Of a stretch of DNA of 64,000 nt, positions 1-9,263 are shown in pieces; positions within the stretch are counted from its first letter, which is position 1, and every line of letters starts with the position of its first letter. The stretch is from Dyella japonica DSM 16301 (GTDB taxonomy: Bacteria; Pseudomonadota; Gammaproteobacteria; Xanthomonadales; Rhodanobacteraceae). The notes beneath the pieces were generated by a model that did not search any database, had not been told where the DNA came from, and was given only the letters and a program-made list of their open reading frames with translations. The position numbers and the translations under genes are program-made. The stretch spans positions 124,001 through 188,000 of the forward strand of contig NZ_JPLA01000030.1 of assembly GCF_001010355.1 (NCBI RefSeq), given 5' to 3'.

Positions 1-78
1 TTGCGCGGCCGGCGGCACGCAGCCGCTCAGTGCCAGTGAAATCAGCAGGGCAACGCCTGCGGCGCGGGTCAAGCGCAT
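1..78 (-). CDS. lpoA: Start of an LpoA-like outer-membrane lipoprotein (partial)
   Basis: Only the first 26 codons are in the window; the gene runs off the left edge. The visible peptide starts MRLTRAAGVALLISLALSGC, a classic lipoprotein signal: two arginines, a hydrophobic core and the lipobox LSGC with the acylated cysteine at residue 20. It is divergent from rsmI with 93 bases between start codons. In gammaproteobacteria the gene in this place is lpoA (yraM), the lipoprotein activator of the bifunctional cell-wall synthase PBP1A. The lipoprotein call comes from sequence; the LpoA identity rests only on synteny. Confidence 0.65.
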   Translation of the reverse strand, partial: MRLTRAAGVALLISLALSGCVPPAAQ

Positions 79-171
79 GGCCAAATCCCTTCGAGCTTTT
101 TGACGACATGGTCGGCGGATGGGCGATGATAGCCCATTGGGTTGCCGCCCCGATGCATAGGAAACAGCAAG

Positions 172-999
172 ATGTCACAGATTCAGCCAGGTCTGCTATG
201 GGTGGTCGCCACGCCGATTGGTCATCGCGATGACTTTTCCGCGCGCGCCATCGAGACGCTGCGATCGGTGGCGGTGATTGCGGCCGAGGACACCCGCCAC
301 AGCCGCCCCTTGCTGATGCACTACAACATCGGCACGCCGCTGGTGGCGCTGCATGAACACAATGAGCGCGAGGTGGTGGATGCCATCGTGCGTCGACTGC
401 AGGGTGGCGAATCGGTGGCGCTGATCTCCGATGCGGGCACGCCGCTGATCAGCGATCCGGGTTTTCGCCTGGTGCGTGCGGCGCGCGCAGCGGGCATCCG
501 CTGTGCACCGGTACCCGGTGCCTGCGCGGCCATCGCCGGGCTTTCGGTAGCGGGGCTGCCCAGCGATCGTTTCGTGTTCGAGGGTTTTCTGCCGCCCAAG
601 GCCGCGGCGCGCCGCACGCGTTTGCAGGAACTTGCGGGCGATAGCCGCACGCTTATTTTCTATGAGTCGTCGCATCGCGTGGCCGAGAGCCTGGCCGACA
701 TGCGCGACGTCTTTGGTGAGGCGCGGGAAGGCGTGCTCGCGCGCGAGCTGACCAAGCTGTTCGAGACCGTGATTGGCGAACCCTTGGGCGAGCTGGCCGC
801 GCGCGTGGCCAGCGATCCGAATCAGCAGCGCGGCGAAATCGTGATACTGGTGGCGGGGCGCGGCGAAGAGACCAACGAGCGCGAAGCGGAGGGTCGACGC
901 GTGTTCGCCATCCTGCGCGAAGAGCTGCCGCCGGCAAAAGCCGCCAAGCTGGCCGCCGCGATCACCGGCGCGCCGCGCAAGCTGCTCTACGAAGGCTAA
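172..999 (+). CDS. rsmI: 16S rRNA (cytidine-1402-2'-O)-methyltransferase RsmI
   Basis: Cytoplasmic SAM-dependent enzyme that 2'-O-methylates C1402 of 16S rRNA in the decoding centre; RsmH (encoded at 2336) methylates N4 of the same base. The product is 275 residues, normal for the family. Signature stretches are VVATPIGH (11-18), AEDTRH (38-43), ISDAGTPLISDPG (85-97) and PVPGACA (113-119), all typical of tetrapyrrole-methylase-fold RsmI. An upstream in-frame ATG at 142 exists, but the ATG at 172 is preferred because AGGAAA lies 7 bases upstream and the conserved domain starts right after it. Divergent from the lipoprotein gene; an inverted repeat starts 8 bases after the stop. Confidence 0.95.
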   Translation: MSQIQPGLLWVVATPIGHRDDFSARAIETLRSVAVIAAEDTRHSRPLLMHYNIGTPLVALHEHNEREVVDAIVRRLQGGESVALISDAGTPLISDPGFRLVRAARAAGIRCAPVPGACAAIAGLSVAGLPSDRFVFEGFLPPKAAARRTRLQELAGDSRTLIFYESSHRVAESLADMRDVFGEAREGVLARELTKLFETVIGEPLGELAARVASDPNQQRGEIVILVAGRGEETNEREAEGRRVFAILREELPPAKAAKLAAAITGAPRKLLYEG

Positions 1000-1007
1000 C
1001 CTCTATT

Positions 1008-1094
1008 TGTAGGAGCGCACCCTGTGCGCGAACCGCGTAGCGTGATTCTGGCCGCCATGCGCTGCGCGGTTCGCGCACAGGGTGCGCTCCTACA
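1008..1094. repeat. REP-like inverted repeat, copy 1
   Basis: Two near-perfect inverted arms of about 30 bases with the core GAGCGCACCCTGTGCGCG, separated by about 27 bases. The same core occurs at 23293-23374, 36446-36515 and 41906-41986, always between genes. RNA from it would fold into a long hairpin just after rsmI, so it may end or stabilise that transcript. This copy has TGTAGGAG at its outer ends, like copy 4; copies 2 and 3 have TGTGGGAG. Confidence 0.9.
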
Positions 1095-1152
1095 AGAGGC
1101 ACGCCATCGTTTCTCAGACGCACTGAGCGCCATCTTCCTCTAGAATCGCCAA

Positions 1153-1517
<365 letters not shown>

Positions 1518-1759
1518 CCTCCTTCACGACCGGTCGTCACCCCTCTCGCCGTCATCGGCGGGGTGGTGGCGGCCGTGCGGCAGGGCCATGAACGGCGATT
1601 CATTTCCGATCGCCTCAAAGGCCTCGTCGAGCGTGACGGATGGCATGGTTGAAAAGTAAAAAAACCTAACCTTTCAAACACCTTCGAGTGTTTCCTCAGA
1701 AAGGGCTGGAATTACTGCCAGATCATTGCCTTTCTCATTGATTCACAAGAAAAATTTCC
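1518..1759. other. Intergenic region rnpB to mraZ promoter
   Basis: No convincing gene. Just after rnpB, 1537-1570 can fold into an imperfect GC-rich hairpin (CACCCC...GGGGTG around CGCCG/CGGCG) without a T-run; it may take part in ending rnpB transcription, but this is weak. The last 100 bases are AT-richer than the surroundings, as expected upstream of a promoter. Confidence 0.5.
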
Positions 1760-1788
1760 TTGACAGTCTCAGGGGGCGAGACTATCGT
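1760..1788 (+). promoter_or_regulatory. Sigma70-type promoter of the dcw cluster (PmraZ)
   Basis: A perfect -35 TTGACA at 1760-1765, a 17-base spacer and a -10 TATCGT at 1783-1788. Transcription would start near 1795, inside the MraZ boxes and about 40 bases before the mraZ start. The -10 overlaps the first box, so a bound repressor would block RNA polymerase. The promoter is read from sequence; repression follows what is known of MraZ in Escherichia coli. Confidence 0.75.
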
Positions 1789-1822
1789 GGGTTCCTGTGT
1801 GAAATCGTGGGAATTCGTGGAG
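1787..1822 (+). promoter_or_regulatory. MraZ operator: four GTGGGA-like boxes at 10-base spacing
   Basis: Boxes are GTGGGT (1787), GTGTGA (1797), GTGGGA (1807) and GTGGAG (1817), each starting exactly 10 bases after the last. MraZ, a ring-shaped transcription factor, is known to bind several short TGGG-type direct repeats with about one helical turn between them upstream of its own gene. Boxes 1 and 3 match best. The fourth supplies the GGAG that is probably the mraZ ribosome-binding site, so MraZ could in principle affect both transcription and translation. Confidence 0.8.
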
Positions 1823-1832
1823 TCTATTGGCC

Positions 1833-2279
1833 GTGTTCCAGGGCGAAACCGCCATCACTGTTGACGACAAAGGCCGGCTGGCCATACCGACCGCGTATCG
1901 CGAGTTGGTGGCCGACGCCTGCGCCAATCGTCTGGTGATCACCTACAACCCCTTCGAGTCGGGCTGCCTGTGGCTGTTCCCCTACGCGGAGTGGGAAAAG
2001 GTGCGCGACCAGGTCAACGCGCTTCCCAAGGTCAAGGCTGCTCATCGCGACATGCAGATGAAGCTGGTCGGTGCCGCGGCGGTAGTCGAGCCCGATTCGG
2101 CTGTACGCATCCTGCTGCCGGCAAGCCAGCGGGCGACCACGGGCATCGAGAAGAAAGCGGTTCTGCTGGGCATGGGCAACAAGTTCGAGCTTTGGAGCGA
2201 GCAGGCTCACCTGGCCAAGATCCGCCAGACCATCGGCGAAGACGAGATCACCAACGAGATGGCGGAGCTGCAGCTGTAA
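1833..2279 (+). CDS. mraZ: Transcriptional regulator MraZ
   Basis: First gene of the dcw cluster; a DNA-binding repressor of this cluster in enterobacteria. The product is 148 residues with two SpoVT-AbrB-like repeats: [13 protein letters not shown] (11-23) and a second, less conserved copy around [13 protein letters not shown]. The GTG at 1833 gives the usual family start MFQGETAI with GGAG 10 bases upstream. An in-frame TTG at 1827 would add two residues and sit too close to that GGAG. Its own operator lies directly upstream. rsmH follows after 56 bases. Confidence 0.93.
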   Translation: MFQGETAITVDDKGRLAIPTAYRELVADACANRLVITYNPFESGCLWLFPYAEWEKVRDQVNALPKVKAAHRDMQMKLVGAAAVVEPDSAVRILLPASQRATTGIEKKAVLLGMGNKFELWSEQAHLAKIRQTIGEDEITNEMAELQL

Positions 2280-2335
2280 CCGGCGACGGTGGCAGCGCGG
2301 CGGATGGAACGGGACGGGAGCGGGAGTGCGGCGGC

Positions 2336-3259
2336 ATGGCCGAGCAGTTAGTGCACATCCCGGTGATGCTGGGTGAAGCAGTGGAGGGACTCGCCGTGCA
2401 GGCTGGCGGGCGTTATCTCGATGGCACCTTCGGACGCGGCGGTCACGCTCGCGCGGTGCTGTCACGCCTGGGCCCCGACGGTCGGTTGCTGCTGATGGAT
2501 CGCGATCCGCAGGCCATTGCCACCGCCCAGGCCGAATTTGCCAGCGATCCGCGCGTGTCGATTCGCCACGCCAATTTTTCCAGCATGGCCGAGTGGGACC
2601 AGACCGCCGGAGGCCTGGACGGCATCCTGCTGGACCTGGGCGTGTCTTCGCCCCAGCTCGATGAAGCCGCCCGCGGCTTCAGCTTCATGGCCGACGCGCC
2701 GCTGGACATGCGCATGGACACCACGCAGGGCGAAAGCGCTGCGGACTTCCTGGCGCATGCCTCTGAGAAAGAACTCGCCGACGTGCTGTGGAACTACGGC
2801 GACGAGCGCTTCAGCCGCAAGATCGCCCGCGCCATCGTCGAAGACCGCGTGGAAAACCCGATCACCCGCACCGGCCAGCTGGCCTCGCTGATCGAGCGCC
2901 TGATCGGCCGCCGCGAGCCGGGCAAGCATCCGGCCACGCGCAGCTTCCAGGCGCTGCGCATCCATGTGAACGGCGAGCTGGACGCGCTGGAGCATGGCCT
3001 CAAGGCGGCGCTCGAGCTGCTCAAGGTTGGCGGCCGCCTGTCCATCATCAGCTTCCACTCGCTGGAAGACCGCGCGGTGAAGCTGTTCATCCGCGACCAC
3101 TCCGGTCGCGTGCAGGGCAGCCGCCGTGGTCCGCCGGTGGCCGCCGCGCCCGCTCGTCTGGCGGCGGTGGGCAAGGCCCAGTTCCCTTCCGATGCGGAGC
3201 TGTCCGTCAATCCGCGCGCCCGTTCGGCGGTGCTGCGCGTGGCGGAGAAACTCGCATGA
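2336..3259 (+). CDS. rsmH: 16S rRNA (cytosine-1402-N4)-methyltransferase RsmH (MraW)
   Basis: SAM-dependent enzyme that methylates N4 of C1402 in 16S rRNA, the same base handled by RsmI. The product is 307 residues, usual for the family. Motifs: VHIPVML near the N-terminus, the SAM-binding DGTFGRGGHA (29-38), DLGVSSPQLD (near 98-107) and GFSFMADAPLDMRMD. Start ATG 2336 is set by the conserved N-terminus; a longer in-frame opening back to 1970 overlaps mraZ and has no family similarity. GGGAG lies about 10 bases upstream. The stop overlaps the ftsL start by 4 bases. Confidence 0.96.
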   Translation: MAEQLVHIPVMLGEAVEGLAVQAGGRYLDGTFGRGGHARAVLSRLGPDGRLLLMDRDPQAIATAQAEFASDPRVSIRHANFSSMAEWDQTAGGLDGILLDLGVSSPQLDEAARGFSFMADAPLDMRMDTTQGESAADFLAHASEKELADVLWNYGDERFSRKIARAIVEDRVENPITRTGQLASLIERLIGRREPGKHPATRSFQALRIHVNGELDALEHGLKAALELLKVGGRLSIISFHSLEDRAVKLFIRDHSGRVQGSRRGPPVAAAPARLAAVGKAQFPSDAELSVNPRARSAVLRVAEKLA

Positions 3260-3528
3260 AGGTATTGGGCGGCCTCTTCATGTTCATCCTCCTGGCGGCG
3301 GTGCTTTCCAGCGCCATCGCGGTGGTGTGGACGCGTCACGAGAGCCGCGTGTTGTTTGTCGAGCTGACCCGCCTTCAGAACCAGCGCGACGACCTCAACA
3401 TCGAATACGGCAAACTGGAACTGGAGCAGGCCACCTGGGCCGAGCCGCGTCGCGTCGACGACGAAGCGCGCCAGGCGCTGGGCATGCTCAATCCCAAGCC
3501 GCAAGACATTCAGCTGGTGCGCCGATGA
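3256..3528 (+). CDS. ftsL: Cell division protein FtsL
   Basis: Small bitopic inner-membrane divisome protein of 90 residues; it forms a complex with FtsB and FtsQ and helps activate FtsWI. It has a short cytoplasmic start, one membrane segment (about 5-25), then a periplasmic alpha-helical coiled-coil stretch (LTRLQNQRDDLNIEYGKLEL). FtsL diverges strongly between groups, so the call rests on size, topology and place between rsmH and ftsI. It overlaps both neighbours by ATGA, which implies translational coupling. Confidence 0.92.
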   Translation: MKVLGGLFMFILLAAVLSSAIAVVWTRHESRVLFVELTRLQNQRDDLNIEYGKLELEQATWAEPRRVDDEARQALGMLNPKPQDIQLVRR

Positions 3529-5336
3529 AGCCGCGCCAGCGCACCTCCTCGTCCTCCCGCCGCAACGGCGTGGCGCCCAGCGCCCGCCGCCGCATGCTGG
3601 TGGTGAGCTGTGTGCTGGCGGCAGCGTCGCTGGGATTGGTGGCGCGCGCGTTCGACATGCAGGTGGTGCGCAAGGACTTCTATCAGAACCAGGCCGACGC
3701 CCGTATCCTGCGCGAAGTGCCCATCGCGGTATCGCGCGGCACCATTTTCGATCGCAACGGCGAGCCGCTCGCGGTCTCCACGCCGGTGGTATCGATCTGG
3801 GCCAACCCGGCCGAAGTGCTCGACAACGAAGACAAGCTGCCGGCGCTGGCCAAGGCCATCGGCATGGATCCGGACGCGCTCAAGCAGTATCTGGCGCAGC
3901 GCTCCGAGCGCGAGTTCGTCTATCTGAAGCGCCAGATGTCGCCCGATGCCGCACAGGTGGTGCTCGATCTGGCGGTGCCGGGCGTGGACGGGCGGCGCGA
4001 GTTCCGCCGCTTTTATCCCTCCGGCCCGGTGACCGCGCACGTGCTCGGCTTCACCAATATCGACGATCACGGCCAGGAAGGTCTGGAGCTGGCGTTCGAT
4101 GACTGGCTGGCCGGCAAGGAAGGCCGCAAGCGCGTCATCCGCGATCGCCAAGGTCACGTGGTGGAGGATCTGGACCTGGTGCGCGCGCCGCAGCCGGGTC
4201 GCGACATCACCCTGAGCATCGACCGCCGCATCCAGTTCCTCGCCTATAACGAGCTGAAGAACACCATCGAGCAGTCGGAAGCCGACTCCGGCTCCATGGT
4301 GATCATCGACGTGCGCAACGGCGAAGTGCTGGCCATGGTCAACTGGCCCACGTACAACCCGAATGCGCTGCGCGGCAGCAACCCGTCCAGCCGTCGCAAT
4401 CGCGCGATGACCGACGTGGTGGAACCGGGTTCCACCATCAAGCCGGTCTTGATGGCCGCCGCACTGTCCAGCGGCAAGTACACGCCGACCAGTCCGATGG
4501 TCGACACCGGCAACGGTCACTTCTTCTATATCCGCAAGGATATTCGCGACACGCACTCGAACGGCATGCTGTCGCCCACCGGCATCATCGCCAAGTCCAG
4601 CAACATCGGCGCCGCCAAAGTCGCGCTGACCCTGGATACGGATCTGATGTACCAGACCTATCGTGCGTTTGGCTTTGGCGCCAGCACCAACAGCGGCTTC
4701 CCGGGCGAAGCCTCGGGCTATCTCCGGCCGGGCAAGAGCTGGGGCATGCTGGAAAAGGCCATTCTGGCCTATGGCTACGGGCTCAACGTGACGCCGCTGC
4801 AGCTGACCAACGCCTACGCCACCATCGCCGACAACGGCGTGATGCACCTGCCCACCTTCGTGAAGGGCTCGGACAACGAGGCCAAGCAGATCATTGATCA
4901 GAAGGTTGCGAACGAATTGGTGCAGATGATGGTGGCGGTGACGCAGCCGGGCGGTACCGGCGCGCCGTATGCCTGGATCGCCAACTATGGCGTGGCCGGC
5001 AAGTCCGGCACGGCGCACAAGGCGACCGCAGGCGGCTATTCCGAGAAGAACTACAGTTCCGCCTTTGCAGGCGTCGTGCCCGCGTCCAACCCGCGCCTGG
5101 CGGCGGTGGTGATCGTCGACAATCCGCGCAAGGGCAGTTACTACGGCGCGCTGGTGTCCGGCCCCGTGTTCTCCAAAGTCCTCGATGGCGCACTGCGTTT
5201 GCTGGACGTGCCGCCGGACAATATTGGTCGCTGGTATGTCGGCGGGCCGCTGCAGGGACAGAACGGCCTGACCGGCAACAAGCCGCCTACGGTCGAAACC
5301 GTGGATGACGCACCGGTCGACGAGGCACCGCAATGA
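3525..5336 (+). CDS. ftsI: Septal peptidoglycan transpeptidase FtsI (PBP3)
   Basis: Class B penicillin-binding protein that cross-links septal peptidoglycan together with FtsW. The product is 603 residues: a basic cytoplasmic tail, one membrane anchor (about 24-41), the pedestal domain with SRGTIFDRNGEPLA, and the transpeptidase domain. All three active-site motifs are present: STIK with the nucleophile Ser303, SSN (358-360) and KSG (493-495). The C-terminal tail after about 575 is acidic and low-complexity. ATGA overlaps with ftsL and murE. Confidence 0.97.
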   Translation: MKPRQRTSSSSRRNGVAPSARRRMLVVSCVLAAASLGLVARAFDMQVVRKDFYQNQADARILREVPIAVSRGTIFDRNGEPLAVSTPVVSIWANPAEVLDNEDKLPALAKAIGMDPDALKQYLAQRSEREFVYLKRQMSPDAAQVVLDLAVPGVDGRREFRRFYPSGPVTAHVLGFTNIDDHGQEGLELAFDDWLAGKEGRKRVIRDRQGHVVEDLDLVRAPQPGRDITLSIDRRIQFLAYNELKNTIEQSEADSGSMVIIDVRNGEVLAMVNWPTYNPNALRGSNPSSRRNRAMTDVVEPGSTIKPVLMAAALSSGKYTPTSPMVDTGNGHFFYIRKDIRDTHSNGMLSPTGIIAKSSNIGAAKVALTLDTDLMYQTYRAFGFGASTNSGFPGEASGYLRPGKSWGMLEKAILAYGYGLNVTPLQLTNAYATIADNGVMHLPTFVKGSDNEAKQIIDQKVANELVQMMVAVTQPGGTGAPYAWIANYGVAGKSGTAHKATAGGYSEKNYSSAFAGVVPASNPRLAAVVIVDNPRKGSYYGALVSGPVFSKVLDGALRLLDVPPDNIGRWYVGGPLQGQNGLTGNKPPTVETVDDAPVDEAPQ

Positions 5337-6805
5337 GCGCCCGCCTCGATCAGCTGCTGCAAGGCATCGCCGAGACCCCTGGTGTCGGCGATATCGTCGT
5401 TTCAGGCCTCACGCTGGATTCGCGCCAGGTGCGTCCAGGCGATGCGTTCTTCGCGCTGCGCGGCACGCGCGAGCACGGCATCTCGTTTGCGCGCGGCGCA
5501 GCGGAGCGCGGTGCGCGCGTCGTCCTGGCCGAAGCGCCCGCAGCGCATGTTGAAGGACTGGACGTGCCGGTGCTGTGGGTCGATGGCCTGCACGGCAAGG
5601 TGGGCGAGATCGCCTCGCGCTTTTTCGGCCGCCCGTCCGAAGCGCTGCGCGTGATTGGCGTGACCGGCACCAATGGCAAGACTTCCACCGTGCAGCTGCT
5701 GGCGCAGGCGCTGGAGTATCTGGGCCATCGCGCCGCCACCATCGGCACGCTGGGCGCGGGCCTGCATGGCCGCCTCAACGAAGGCGAGCGCACCACGCCG
5801 GATGCGATCAACGTGCAAGGCCTGCTGGCCTCGTTCCGCGATGACGGCGCGACCCATGTGGCGATGGAAGTGTCTTCGCACGCGCTGGAGCAGGGGCGCG
5901 TGGCCGCGGTGGCGTTCGACGTCGCCGCGTTCACCAATCTCACCCGCGACCATCTCGATTACCACGGCAGCATGGAAGCCTATGGCGAAGCCAAGGCCAA
6001 GCTGTTCGCGTGGCCCACGTTGCAGGCGGCCGCCATCAATATCGATGACGCGTTTGGCCGCACGCTCGCCCAGCGTCTGCCAGAGGGCGTGCAGGCGCTG
6101 CGCCTGAGCGCGGAAAATCACGCCGAGGCCGACGTGTGCGCGCAGAACATCGTCACTTCGGCCGAAGGTCTGGCCTTCGACGTGCAAACGCCGTGGGGCT
6201 CCCATGCGGTGCGCAGCCGCCTGCTTGGCCGCTTCAATGTCGCCAACCTGCTCGCGGTGATCGCCTGCCTGGGCGCGCTGGGCGAAGCCTTCGAGCGCAT
6301 CGTCGAGGCGGTGGCATCGCTGGAGCCGATCAACGGACGCATGAACCGCCTGGGCGGCGTTTCGCAGCTGCCGCTGGTGGTGGTCGATTACGCCCACACG
6401 CCCGATGCGCTGGAGCAGGCACTCAGCGCCTTGCGCGCGCACTGCGAAGGCCAGCTGATCTGCGTGTTTGGCTGCGGCGGCGAGCGCGATGCGGGCAAGC
6501 GTCCGCAGATGGGCGCCATCGCCGAACGCCTGGCCGACCGCATCATCGTCACCGACGACAACCCGCGCGGCGAAGACGGCGACCTCATCGTGGCGCAGAT
6601 CGTGGCCGGCCTGCGCAAGCCCGACCTGGCCAAGGTGGAGCGCGATCGCGCGCAGGCGATCCAGCTGGCGCTGTCGTCGGCACAGGCAGGAGACGTGGTG
6701 CTGATCGCCGGCAAGGGTCACGAGACTTATCAGGAAGGCGCCCACGGCAAGCGCCCATTTGACGACCTGGCCGTTGCACGCCAGGCGCTGGAGGTGCGCG
6801 CATGA
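5333..6805 (+). CDS. murE: UDP-MurNAc-L-Ala-D-Glu:meso-diaminopimelate ligase MurE
   Basis: Cytoplasmic Mur ligase that adds the third stem-peptide residue. The product is 490 residues. It has an N-terminal UDP-binding domain, the ATP P-loop TGTNGKTS (111-118), a central domain with TTPDAINVQG, and the C-terminal DNPR (409-412). In characterised MurE enzymes DNPR marks meso-diaminopimelate as substrate, against DNPA-type variants for lysine, so the peptidoglycan here should be the DAP type. Overlaps ftsI and murF by 4 bases each. Confidence 0.97.
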   Translation: MSARLDQLLQGIAETPGVGDIVVSGLTLDSRQVRPGDAFFALRGTREHGISFARGAAERGARVVLAEAPAAHVEGLDVPVLWVDGLHGKVGEIASRFFGRPSEALRVIGVTGTNGKTSTVQLLAQALEYLGHRAATIGTLGAGLHGRLNEGERTTPDAINVQGLLASFRDDGATHVAMEVSSHALEQGRVAAVAFDVAAFTNLTRDHLDYHGSMEAYGEAKAKLFAWPTLQAAAINIDDAFGRTLAQRLPEGVQALRLSAENHAEADVCAQNIVTSAEGLAFDVQTPWGSHAVRSRLLGRFNVANLLAVIACLGALGEAFERIVEAVASLEPINGRMNRLGGVSQLPLVVVDYAHTPDALEQALSALRAHCEGQLICVFGCGGERDAGKRPQMGAIAERLADRIIVTDDNPRGEDGDLIVAQIVAGLRKPDLAKVERDRAQAIQLALSSAQAGDVVLIAGKGHETYQEGAHGKRPFDDLAVARQALEVRA

Positions 6806-8172
6806 TGCGTCTGAGCGCCATCGCCCTGTGGGCACGCGGCCACCTTATCGGTGCCGATGTGGACGTCGCGCAGGTCACCATCGATACGCGCAAGGTGCAG
6901 GCCGGCGATCTGTTCGTCGCCATCAAGGGTGAGCGCGTCGATGGCCATGACTTCCTGGCCGATGCCATGGCTCGCGGCGCCGCGGCCGCACTGGTGACGC
7001 GCAAGGTCGATTCGCCGCTGCCTCAGGTGGTGGTGGACGATACAGCGCTGGCGCTGGGTGACCTCGCCAGCGCGATGCGCGCGCAGAGCAATGTGCGCGT
7101 GATCGGCATCACCGGTTCCAATGGCAAGACCACGGTGAAGACGCTTACGGCGTCGATCCTTTCGCGCCACGGCCGCACCCATGTCAACGCCGGCAACTAC
7201 AACAATGAGCTCGGCTTGCCGCTGACCCTGCTGGCGATGCCGCAGGACACCGAGTACGCCGTGCTCGAGATGGGCGCAGGCAAGCCGGGCGATATCGCTT
7301 ATCTGGCTGCCATCGCGCGGCCCGATATCAGCCTCGTCAACACCATTGCGCCGGCGCATCTTGAGCGCATGGGCAGCGTGGAAGGCGTGGCCGAAACCAA
7401 GGGCGCGCTCTATCAGGCCTTGCCGGTCGACGGCGTGGCGATCATCAATGCCGACGACGCATTCGCCAGCTTCTTCGCCGGGCTGGCCGGGTCGCGTCGC
7501 CAGCTGCGCTTCGGTCTGGCCCACAAGGCGGATATCGGCGCGGACATCGTCGACCAGCGCGTGGATGGCTCGCACTTTGTGCTGAGCACGCCGGTGGGCG
7601 ATGCGGACGTGCACCTGCCGCTGGCCGGCCGCCACAACATCGCCAATGCACTGGCGGCCGCCGCCATTGCGCTGGCGCTCGACGTGCCGCTCGACACCAT
7701 CGTGGAAGGCCTCGAGCAGGTGCCGGGTGTTGCCGGTCGCCTGCAGCTCGAGCGCATGCCCGCCGGCTGGACGCTGATCGACGACAGCTACAACGCCAAC
7801 CCCGGTTCGGTCGGCGCCGCCATCGACACGCTGGCGCTGGCCGACGGCGAGCGCTGGCTGGTGCTGGGCGACATGGCGGAGCTCGGCGACAACGCGATGG
7901 CGCTGCACGCCGGCATCGGCGAGCGCGCCCGCCAGCAGGGCATCGATCGCATGTTCGCCGTGGGCCCGCTGAGCGCCGCGGCGATCAAGGCGTTCGGTGA
8001 ACGCGGCGAACACTACGCCGACAAGGCGGCGTTGACCGCCGCACTCAAACAACAACTGCACGGTGGCGTCACCTGCCTCATCAAGGGCTCGCGTTCCGCC
8101 GGCATGGATCAAGTCGTAGCCGCACTGCGCGGCAGTAAGGGAAATGGGGAGGGCGCATCCGATGCTGCTTGA
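6802..8172 (+). CDS. murF: UDP-MurNAc-tripeptide:D-Ala-D-Ala ligase MurF
   Basis: Adds D-Ala-D-Ala to the UDP-MurNAc tripeptide, the last soluble step of precursor synthesis. The product is 456 residues with the P-loop TGSNGKTT (104-111), the conserved [15 protein letters not shown] region, [10 protein letters not shown], and [10 protein letters not shown] in the C-terminal domain. It uses the product of MurE and of Ddl, both encoded here. The stop lies 11 bases inside the start of mraY. Confidence 0.97.
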   Translation: MMRLSAIALWARGHLIGADVDVAQVTIDTRKVQAGDLFVAIKGERVDGHDFLADAMARGAAAALVTRKVDSPLPQVVVDDTALALGDLASAMRAQSNVRVIGITGSNGKTTVKTLTASILSRHGRTHVNAGNYNNELGLPLTLLAMPQDTEYAVLEMGAGKPGDIAYLAAIARPDISLVNTIAPAHLERMGSVEGVAETKGALYQALPVDGVAIINADDAFASFFAGLAGSRRQLRFGLAHKADIGADIVDQRVDGSHFVLSTPVGDADVHLPLAGRHNIANALAAAAIALALDVPLDTIVEGLEQVPGVAGRLQLERMPAGWTLIDDSYNANPGSVGAAIDTLALADGERWLVLGDMAELGDNAMALHAGIGERARQQGIDRMFAVGPLSAAAIKAFGERGEHYADKAALTAALKQQLHGGVTCLIKGSRSAGMDQVVAALRGSKGNGEGASDAA

Positions 8173-9262
8173 ACTCGCAGACTGGATGGGTAGGCACTTC
8201 ACCGCCCTGCATCTGTTCCAGTACATCACGTTTCGCACGATCATGGCCGCGCTCACCGCGCTGTCCATGTCGCTGCTGTTTGGCCCCACGCTGATCCAGA
8301 AGCTCGCCGATCTCAAGGCCGGGCAGGTGGTGCGCAAGGATGGCCCGCAGACGCATCTGTCCAAGGCCGGCACGCCGACCATGGGCGGCGTGATGATCCT
8401 GCTCGCCGTCACGCTTTCCACGCTGTTGTGGACCGACCTGCACAACCGCTACGTGTGGCTGGTGCTCGCGGTGCTGCTGAGCTTTGGCGTGATCGGTTTC
8501 TACGACGACTACAAGAAACTGGTGCTGAAGGACAGCCGTGGCCTGGCCTCGCGCTGGAAGTACTTCTGGCAGTCGGTGTTCGGTCTCGCGGCGGCGCTGT
8601 TCCTCTATTACACGGCGCCGCATGGCACCGGCGGTGCTCCGGTCGCCGAAACGGCGCTGTACGTGCCGCTGTTCAAGCAGGTCGCGCTGCCGCTGGGCAT
8701 CCTGTTCGTGGTGGTCGCCTACTTCATGATCGTGGGCTTCTCCAATGCGGTGAACCTCACCGACGGCCTCGACGGTCTCGCCATCATGCCGACCGTGCTG
8801 GTCTCGGGTGCGCTCGGCGTGTTCGCCTATCTGGCAGGCAACCGCGTGTTCTCCGAATACCTGGGCATCCCGTCGATTCCGGGTGCGGGTGAACTGGCGA
8901 TCTTCTGCGGCGCGCTGTCCGGTGCGGGCCTGGGCTTCCTGTGGTTCAACACCTATCCCGCCCAGGTGTTCATGGGCGACGTCGGCGCGCTCGCCATCGG
9001 CGCGGCGCTCGCGGCCATCGCCGTGATCGTGCGTCAGGAAATCGTGCTGCTGGTGATGGGCGGCGTGTTCGTGATGGAAACCGCCTCGGTGATGATCCAG
9101 GTGGCCAGCTTCAAGATGACCGGCAAGCGCGTGTTCCGCATGGCGCCGATCCATCACCATTTCGAACTCAAGGGCTGGCCCGAGCCCCGCGTGATCGTGC
9201 GCTTCTGGATCATCAGCGTCGTGCTGGTGCTGATCGGCCTCGCCACATTGAAGGTGCGCTGA
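8162..9262 (+). CDS. mraY: Phospho-MurNAc-pentapeptide transferase MraY
   Basis: Polytopic inner-membrane enzyme that moves phospho-MurNAc-pentapeptide to undecaprenyl phosphate, giving lipid I. The product is 366 residues with about ten membrane segments. Diagnostic loops are [20 protein letters not shown] with the catalytic aspartates, FMGDVGAL and the [11 protein letters not shown] region. The ATG at 8162 is chosen over the in-frame ATG at 8144 because MLLELADW matches family starts and GGGGAGGG lies 8-15 bases upstream. Followed at once by ftsW. Confidence 0.96.
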   Translation: MLLELADWMGRHFTALHLFQYITFRTIMAALTALSMSLLFGPTLIQKLADLKAGQVVRKDGPQTHLSKAGTPTMGGVMILLAVTLSTLLWTDLHNRYVWLVLAVLLSFGVIGFYDDYKKLVLKDSRGLASRWKYFWQSVFGLAAALFLYYTAPHGTGGAPVAETALYVPLFKQVALPLGILFVVVAYFMIVGFSNAVNLTDGLDGLAIMPTVLVSGALGVFAYLAGNRVFSEYLGIPSIPGAGELAIFCGALSGAGLGFLWFNTYPAQVFMGDVGALAIGAALAAIAVIVRQEIVLLVMGGVFVMETASVMIQVASFKMTGKRVFRMAPIHHHFELKGWPEPRVIVRFWIISVVLVLIGLATLKVR

Positions 9263-9263
9263 G

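Noticed and set aside
1008..1094. CRISPR-like or phage attachment repeat
   Set aside because: The repeats are single hairpins scattered between genes, not regularly spaced arrays, and no cas or integrase gene is present.
1970..2335. N-terminal extension of rsmH
   Set aside because: It overlaps mraZ in another frame and shows no similarity to the family; the conserved start is ATG 2336.
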